Source: JBBQIY01 sp964553035
GTDB lineage: Bacteria; Verrucomicrobiota; Kiritimatiellia; RFP12; UBA3636
Reading direction: 5' to 3'
DNA length: 8,423 bases
NCBI GenBank assembly: GCA_964553035.1
Contig: CAZKJH010000148.1
Span: 1 to 8,423 of the forward strand
The first letter of the stretch is position 1. Each line of letters opens with the position of its first letter. Shown piece by piece: positions 4,553-8,423 of this stretch. The translations under genes were made by a program, and so were the position numbers. A model generated the notes under the pieces. The model was not told the origin of the DNA and did no database searches. It was given only the letters and a program-made list of their open reading frames with translations.

Positions 4553-5374
4553 ATGTATTCAATTCTTATTTCTCTCGTAGTCGCTACCGCTGTGTTCATA
4601 GGATTCTGGCAGGGTGGCATCAGCCATTGGGCTTGGTCGATCTTGTGGGCGCTTCTCGCACTGGCAGGCACGATGGTCAGCATCAACCTCATCCTTCGCA
4701 AGCGCATCATGGCCGTAATGTCCGAAATGCAGGCGATGCTTATGGAAGGACAGAAACAAATTCAAGTACGCATGAATGTCTACCAGAACAAACCGGTAGG
4801 TGACCCCAAGCGCGTGATGGCGGAAATGGAAAAATTTCAGAAAAAGCTTCTGACACAAGCCATCGAGCACACCGCGAAACTTGAACCGTTCCGCAAGTGG
4901 ACACCGCTTTTTGGGCGCCAACTTAATACCACGCGGATGCAATTCCATTATCAAATGCAGGAATTTAAAAAGGTCGATGAATTGATGCCGAAATGCCTCA
5001 TCATGGACCCCATGAGCGCCTGCATGAAAATTGCACGTCAGTTTACGAACAAGGTCGCCGTCGAGGAAATTGAAAAAACCTTCCAAAAGGCAAAGACTCG
5101 TCTCAAGTACAACCAGAGTGCCCTCCTCTACGCGCTGATGGCTTGGATCTACGTCAAAAACGAAATGTCAGAGAAAGCGCACACACTGCTCATCAAGGGC
5201 TGCGATGACAATGAGAACGAGACGCTCAAGCGCAATAAAGAACGTCTAGCAAACAACAAGGTCAAAGAGTTCTCTAACGGGAATTTCGGCGATGAATGGT
5301 ATGCGCTTTTTCTTGAGCAACCCAAGATCCAAACGCGTCGGCAGATGCCGCGAATGGACGGACGGCCGTTCTAG
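4553..5374 (+). CDS. Uncharacterised membrane-anchored protein with helical, TPR-like C-terminus
   Basis: This 273-residue protein is not assignable to a family I recognise. Two hydrophobic segments, about residues 3-19 and 26-48, form an N-terminal membrane hairpin closed by the basic RKR at 49-51, leaving a cytoplasmic tail of about 220 residues. Residues 52-105 are Met, Gln, Lys and Glu rich and probably helical or coiled coil. Residues about 130-230 resemble paired helices of TPR type: a helix around DELMPKCLIMDPMSACMKIA, then QSALLYALMAWIYVKNEMSE followed by KAHTLLIKGC. The C-terminus is basic and polar. The start has GGAG (4543-4546) 6 nt upstream. It lies 110 nt upstream of the M3 peptidase on the same strand and may share transcription with it. 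A scaffold or adaptor role at the membrane is only a guess. Confidence 0.85.
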   Translation: MYSILISLVVATAVFIGFWQGGISHWAWSILWALLALAGTMVSINLILRKRIMAVMSEMQAMLMEGQKQIQVRMNVYQNKPVGDPKRVMAEMEKFQKKLLTQAIEHTAKLEPFRKWTPLFGRQLNTTRMQFHYQMQEFKKVDELMPKCLIMDPMSACMKIARQFTNKVAVEEIEKTFQKAKTRLKYNQSALLYALMAWIYVKNEMSEKAHTLLIKGCDDNENETLKRNKERLANNKVKEFSNGNFGDEWYALFLEQPKIQTRRQMPRMDGRPF

Positions 5375-5400
5375 TCTGGTCGATTCCGCGGTTTTTAGAC

Positions 5401-5424
5401 ACGATTACAAGATTAGCAAGATTG
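5401..5424. repeat. Short GATTA/AGATT repeat upstream of the peptidase gene
   Basis: GATTACAA, GATTAGCAA and GATTG follow one another (from 5403), giving an 8-9 bp period. It resembles the CGCAGATT repeat at 4313-4339 and the GATTACG repeat at 60-76. All three are intergenic, which suggests a dispersed degenerate repeat family in this genome. Confidence 0.4.
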
Positions 5425-5484
5425 TGAAATGCCCTTGTCTTGAAGCCTAAATTCTTTCTGCCTCTACACCACGCCTAACACGCT

Positions 5485-7551
5485 ATGGACACGAATCCGC
5501 TCTACCGCCTCGCCGAATTTCCACAGTTCAATAAAATTCTTCCTGAACATGGCGTTGCAGCCGTGCGAGCGCTGATTGCCGACGCTGAAAAAGCTGTTCT
5601 TGTCGTTGAAGCAAATTGCCCTGCAACATGGGATGGGCGCATCAAAGCAGTGCGCGACGCCACGACACCCGTCTGGCGTACATGGGGTGTTATCGAACAC
5701 CTCATCAGCGTCTCAAATAACGAGGCGTGGCGAAAAGTCGAAGAGACGCTCCAGCCGGAGATCGTCGCGTTCACCATGCGCGTAATGCAGAGTCGCCCCC
5801 TCTACGATGCCCTTTCTTCATTACAAGATTCGGAGACATTCGTTTCTCTCGACGAGGGTAAAAAACGTGTTATTGCGAGCACACTCCGCTCGGCACGCAA
5901 CAGTGGTGTCGGCCTCGAAGGCGAACAGAAGACTGCTTTTAACGCGATCATCAACGAATTGTCCAGTCTTTCGATGAAGTTCTCGAATAACATTCTGGAT
6001 GCAACAAAAGCATTCTCGCTGACACTCAAGGACAAGGCGGATGTCGTTGGCCTTCCAGTCACCCTGCTCGAAGCCTGTGCACAGGCAGCCAATGCGGCAG
6101 GTGAAAAGGATGCCTCTGCCACCGAAGGCCCTTGGCGCATTACTCTAGAGTACTCGGTCTACGGCCCGTTTATGCAGTATTCCGAAAGACGCGACTTACG
6201 TGAAACCCTTTATCGCGCCAACATCGCCCGCGCCTCCGAAGGGCCGCTTGATAACCGGCCCTTGATCGAGCGTATTCTCTCGCTACGGAAGCAAATGGCA
6301 GAAGCCCTCGGCTACCAAAATTATTCAGAACTCGGCCTCTCCTCCAAAATGGCCGCCAAGGCTGATGCCGTCTATTCGATGATCGACACGATCGGCGATG
6401 TCTCGATTGCTAAAGCACATGAGGAACTGGCTGAGCTAAAAAAGTACGCTCAATCCTGCGGATTCGCTGATGGGCCTCTGATGAACTGGGATCTGTCCTA
6501 CTGGGCAAGACATCAAGTCGAGACACTTTATGGCTATTCCCCGGAGCAACTGCGTCCCTACTTCCAACTCGAAAAAGTTCTCAACGGACTTTTTAAACTC
6601 GTCGGCAAGTTGGCTGGTGTTAAGATCGTTCCAGCGGATGGCATGGAACCCGTCTGGCATCCCGACGTTCGCTTCTTCCGCATGACCGATGCCGCCGACA
6701 CCACGCTCGCCTGGTTCTATCTTGATCCTTACAGCCGCCCGGAAACGAAGCGTGGCGGCGCGTGGATGAACGAATTTCAGACGCGCGAAGTGCTCCCCGA
6801 CGGAACGGTGAAACTTCCTATTGCACTCATGGTCTGCAACCAAGCGATTCCTTCAGGCGGCAAACCTTCCTGCATGTCACCGATTGAGATCAGCACGCTT
6901 TTCCACGAATTCGGCCATGCCATCCAGCACATGCTAACTACCGTTGATATCCCTGAAGCGTCCGGCATCAACAACGTCGAATGGGATGCCGTGGAAGTGG
7001 CCAGTCAGTTCTTAGAGAACTGGTGCTCGCGGCCTGAAATTCTTCGCGATCTTTCCTGCCATGTCGACACCGGCGAGAAGCTCGACGACGAAACACTCGC
7101 CTGCATCAAAGCCTCTGAAACGCACCATGCCGCGATGCAGACGGTTCGTCAGCTCCGCTTCTCGCTCGTCGATATGGACTTGCACACAAAATTCCCATCC
7201 GCCAATTTTAAGTCCGTGGCCGATGTCGAAAAAGCTGCTGCCGAGCGCTTTGCCGTCATCCCGTCGCTCCCTGAAGACCGCTTCCTCTGTAGCTTCTCAC
7301 ATATTTTCTCCGGCGGCTATTCTGCTGGCTACTACAGCTACATGTGGGCGGATGTTCTGGCGGCGGATGCCTTCGGATTGTTCGAGGAGCATGACCTGCA
7401 CAGCGATGCCGACGTGAAGCGAATCGGAAAGCGATACACCGAGACCATTCTTGCCAAAGGCGGAGCCATGCACCCGATGGAGGTCTTCAAGGCCTTTCGT
7501 GGTCGTGAACCGGATGTCACGGCATTGCTACGCCAAAAGGGACTGATCTAA
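5485..7551 (+). CDS. prlC: M3-family zinc oligopeptidase (oligopeptidase A type)
   Basis: This 688-residue protein is a cytosolic metallopeptidase that degrades short peptides, including those released by proteolysis or from signal peptides. It is close in length to E. coli oligopeptidase A (680). The zinc motif HEFGH is at 474-478 (His474, Glu475, His478), with the third ligand Glu504 in WDAVEVASQFLENW, the 30-residue spacing expected for the family. The substrate-binding tyrosines appear as YSAGYYSY (Tyr612, Tyr616, Tyr619). N-terminal signatures NPLYRLAEFPQFNKILPEH and TWGVIEHLISVSNNE also fit. No signal peptide is seen. The ATG at 5485 is the first in-frame start after TAA (5476-5478), so the start is secure, yet no Shine-Dalgarno precedes it. 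The gene ends 6 bp from the convergent exoD-like gene. The symbol is by family resemblance; a related M3 peptidase of the same clan is possible. Confidence 0.95.
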   Translation: MDTNPLYRLAEFPQFNKILPEHGVAAVRALIADAEKAVLVVEANCPATWDGRIKAVRDATTPVWRTWGVIEHLISVSNNEAWRKVEETLQPEIVAFTMRVMQSRPLYDALSSLQDSETFVSLDEGKKRVIASTLRSARNSGVGLEGEQKTAFNAIINELSSLSMKFSNNILDATKAFSLTLKDKADVVGLPVTLLEACAQAANAAGEKDASATEGPWRITLEYSVYGPFMQYSERRDLRETLYRANIARASEGPLDNRPLIERILSLRKQMAEALGYQNYSELGLSSKMAAKADAVYSMIDTIGDVSIAKAHEELAELKKYAQSCGFADGPLMNWDLSYWARHQVETLYGYSPEQLRPYFQLEKVLNGLFKLVGKLAGVKIVPADGMEPVWHPDVRFFRMTDAADTTLAWFYLDPYSRPETKRGGAWMNEFQTREVLPDGTVKLPIALMVCNQAIPSGGKPSCMSPIEISTLFHEFGHAIQHMLTTVDIPEASGINNVEWDAVEVASQFLENWCSRPEILRDLSCHVDTGEKLDDETLACIKASETHHAAMQTVRQLRFSLVDMDLHTKFPSANFKSVADVEKAAAERFAVIPSLPEDRFLCSFSHIFSGGYSAGYYSYMWADVLAADAFGLFEEHDLHSDADVKRIGKRYTETILAKGGAMHPMEVFKAFRGREPDVTALLRQKGLI

Positions 7552-7557
7552 AGCCGC

Positions 7558-8250
7558 TCAACCAAAGCAATACTGCCACAACTTCTGAAACGCTACCGCC
7601 CCACCGAAAATCAAAAATATAAAATAGACCATGGTGGCGAGATTGATCAAGTGCCCCAGAAGAATACACAGTCCATCGCGCTGAAGGAGTCCGACGCAGA
7701 GAAACAACAATGCCAAGGCCGGCAGGGTGTTGCTGAAAGGGACAAACCCAAAGGGTGCCATCAATAAAACAGCACCCAGAATGATTCCCAGATTACTTAA
7801 CATCTCCATCGCACCGGTGCTCACGAAGTGATGCAGACGATGCGGCTTGCTCACACGCTCCATGCGATGAAGCCATTTACTGCCCTTCTGAAGTCCCGCC
7901 TTCACTTTTTCCGATGGAAGCAAAGCGCGTTCGATCTTTCCCGGAAGCCAAAGCTTGCGGTGAAACAGACGACTGATGCCGCTCAGCAGAATTGCAGCGC
8001 CAAAAACCGTACTCACACCGGGAATGGACACGGGAACCATAAAGATGATGCAAAGCAACATGCAGAGGAGGAGCACACCCTCATCGCCAATAAGGTCTCG
8101 GATTGCGGAGACCGTTACCTGACCTGACGGTAAACGCGCAATAACCTGCTCCAATCTGACGGACACCGACTCGCCCTCCGTCGTAGCATCAAGGGACGGT
8201 TCATAGATGTTTCTCTTCTTCTCACACGGCTCATCGCAGGTTTCGTTCAT
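7558..8250 (-). CDS. exoD: ExoD-like exopolysaccharide-synthesis membrane protein
   Basis: This 230-residue integral membrane protein matches the ExoD family, linked to exopolysaccharide production and alkaline tolerance in rhizobia; its biochemical activity is not established. About 55 cytosolic residues (acidic, with SVRLEQVIARLPSGQVTVSA) precede a long hydrophobic block (58-92) containing the family-typical VPVSIPGVSTVFG. The charged loop RKLWLPGKIERALLPSEK follows. A second hydrophobic block includes APFGFVPFSNTLPALALLFL and GLLQRDGLCILLG, and a final membrane helix lies near the C-terminus. Length is normal for the family and there is no break. The start ATG at 8250 has AAGGAG (8255-8260 on this strand) 4 nt upstream. 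Its promoter at 8321-8348 is near consensus with a C8 tract. Convergent transcription with the M3 peptidase leaves no room for a dedicated terminator between them. Confidence 0.9.
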   Translation of the reverse strand: MNETCDEPCEKKRNIYEPSLDATTEGESVSVRLEQVIARLPSGQVTVSAIRDLIGDEGVLLLCMLLCIIFMVPVSIPGVSTVFGAAILLSGISRLFHRKLWLPGKIERALLPSEKVKAGLQKGSKWLHRMERVSKPHRLHHFVSTGAMEMLSNLGIILGAVLLMAPFGFVPFSNTLPALALLFLCVGLLQRDGLCILLGHLINLATMVYFIFLIFGGAVAFQKLWQYCFG

Positions 8251-8320
8251 GCTACTCCTTGAATCACTAACTTCTCATAGGCTTACCGGCAACATACCGA
8301 CCCCCTTGAAATCAGCATCA

Positions 8321-8348
8321 ATTATACGGTGGGGGGGGTAAAAGTCAA
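8321..8348 (-). promoter_or_regulatory. Sigma-70 promoter of exoD-like gene with C8 spacer tract
   Basis: Read on the minus strand, TTGACT (8343-8348) and TATAAT (8321-8326) are separated by 16 bp, matching consensus at 5 and 6 of 6 positions. The spacer is TTTACCCCCCCCACCG, with eight consecutive C residues (8331-8338). Transcription would start near 8314, giving a leader of about 64 nt before the ATG at 8250. Gain or loss of one C would shift the spacer to 17 or 15 bp and so change promoter strength. Confidence 0.7.
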
Positions 8349-8403
8349 CACTGGAAATTAAAAAAATAGTAATCGGTCAGCCATCGGGGTAGGAGTTAAA
8401 AGT

Positions 8404-8423
8404 ATGTTGTGTGGGGGTGATGC
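8404..8423 (+). CDS. Possible start of a divergent gene, cut by window end
   Basis: AGGAG (8391-8395) lies 8 nt before ATG (8404-8406), which opens MLCGGD and remains open to the window edge. The ribosome site and the divergent placement relative to the exoD-like gene make a real start plausible, but only six full codons are visible and nothing can be said of the product. Confidence 0.3.

Noticed and set aside
7061..7417. 118-aa forward ORF inside the M3 peptidase
   Set aside because: It is an alternative frame of the peptidase coding sequence with Ser/Arg-rich composition typical of a shadow.
8327..8423. G-quadruplex formed by the G8 run and later GGGG and GGGGG runs
   Set aside because: The G runs are more than 45 nt apart and interrupted by AT-rich sequence, so an intramolecular quadruplex is not well supported. 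The promoter-spacer explanation for the first run is stronger.

Overview
This is a bacterial window, Gram-negative in character. The gene content is mostly housekeeping or accessory: a queuosine gene, an M3 peptidase, an ExoD-like membrane protein, and PIG-L/LmbE deacetylases of the AHADD type. Together with the AGATTA-like intergenic repeats, this loosely suggests a PVC-type lineage such as Kiritimatiellota, Lentisphaerota or Verrucomicrobiota. That placement is inference. There is no rRNA, tRNA or CRISPR array here that could settle it. TGA ends the exoD gene and TGG encodes Trp elsewhere, so the standard bacterial code applies.

Layout. Positions 1-194 hold no recognisable gene, but they contain an imperfect inverted repeat at 23-76. 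From 195 to 910 lies a decayed accessory island. A short internal piece of a type I restriction HsdR subunit, carrying the helicase Walker A motif, is fused near 438 to the C-terminal quarter of an IS66 transposase. That transposase carries a TGA in place of a conserved Trp codon and is followed by a recognisable IS66 right end. Three small hairpins (916-977) separate this scar from queA. queA (minus strand, 1022-2071) is intact. It appears to be preceded and overlapped by a 43-codon small membrane-protein ORF (2058-2189).

The centre is a tandem duplication (about 2373-3324 and 3326-4280). Each unit has a TGCTAAAGT extended -10-like motif, a long AT-based hairpin, a CGGCA/TGCCG hairpin just before the ribosome binding site, and a PIG-L/LmbE-type deacetylase gene. 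The two proteins differ at about 47 of 283 positions. Because the structured leader was copied with the gene and both hairpins survived divergence, it is the best candidate here for an undescribed regulatory element.

An intergenic stretch rich in short repeats (4281-4552) leads to a 273-aa protein with an N-terminal membrane hairpin and a TPR-like helical tail (4553-5374). A complete M3-family oligopeptidase follows (5485-7551). It converges, with a 6-bp gap, on an ExoD-like membrane protein (minus strand, 7558-8250). The exoD-like gene has a near-consensus sigma-70 promoter whose 16-bp spacer contains a run of eight C residues, a plausible phase-variation switch. The first codons of a possible divergent gene sit at the right edge (8404 onward).

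The intact genes do not form one evident pathway. queA acts in tRNA modification, the M3 peptidase in cytosolic peptide turnover, the two PIG-L enzymes probably in N-deacetylation of an amino-sugar-type substrate, and ExoD at the cell envelope. I find no clear new defence or mobile system. The interesting signals are regulatory ones: duplicated leaders, start-stop codons and a homopolymer promoter.
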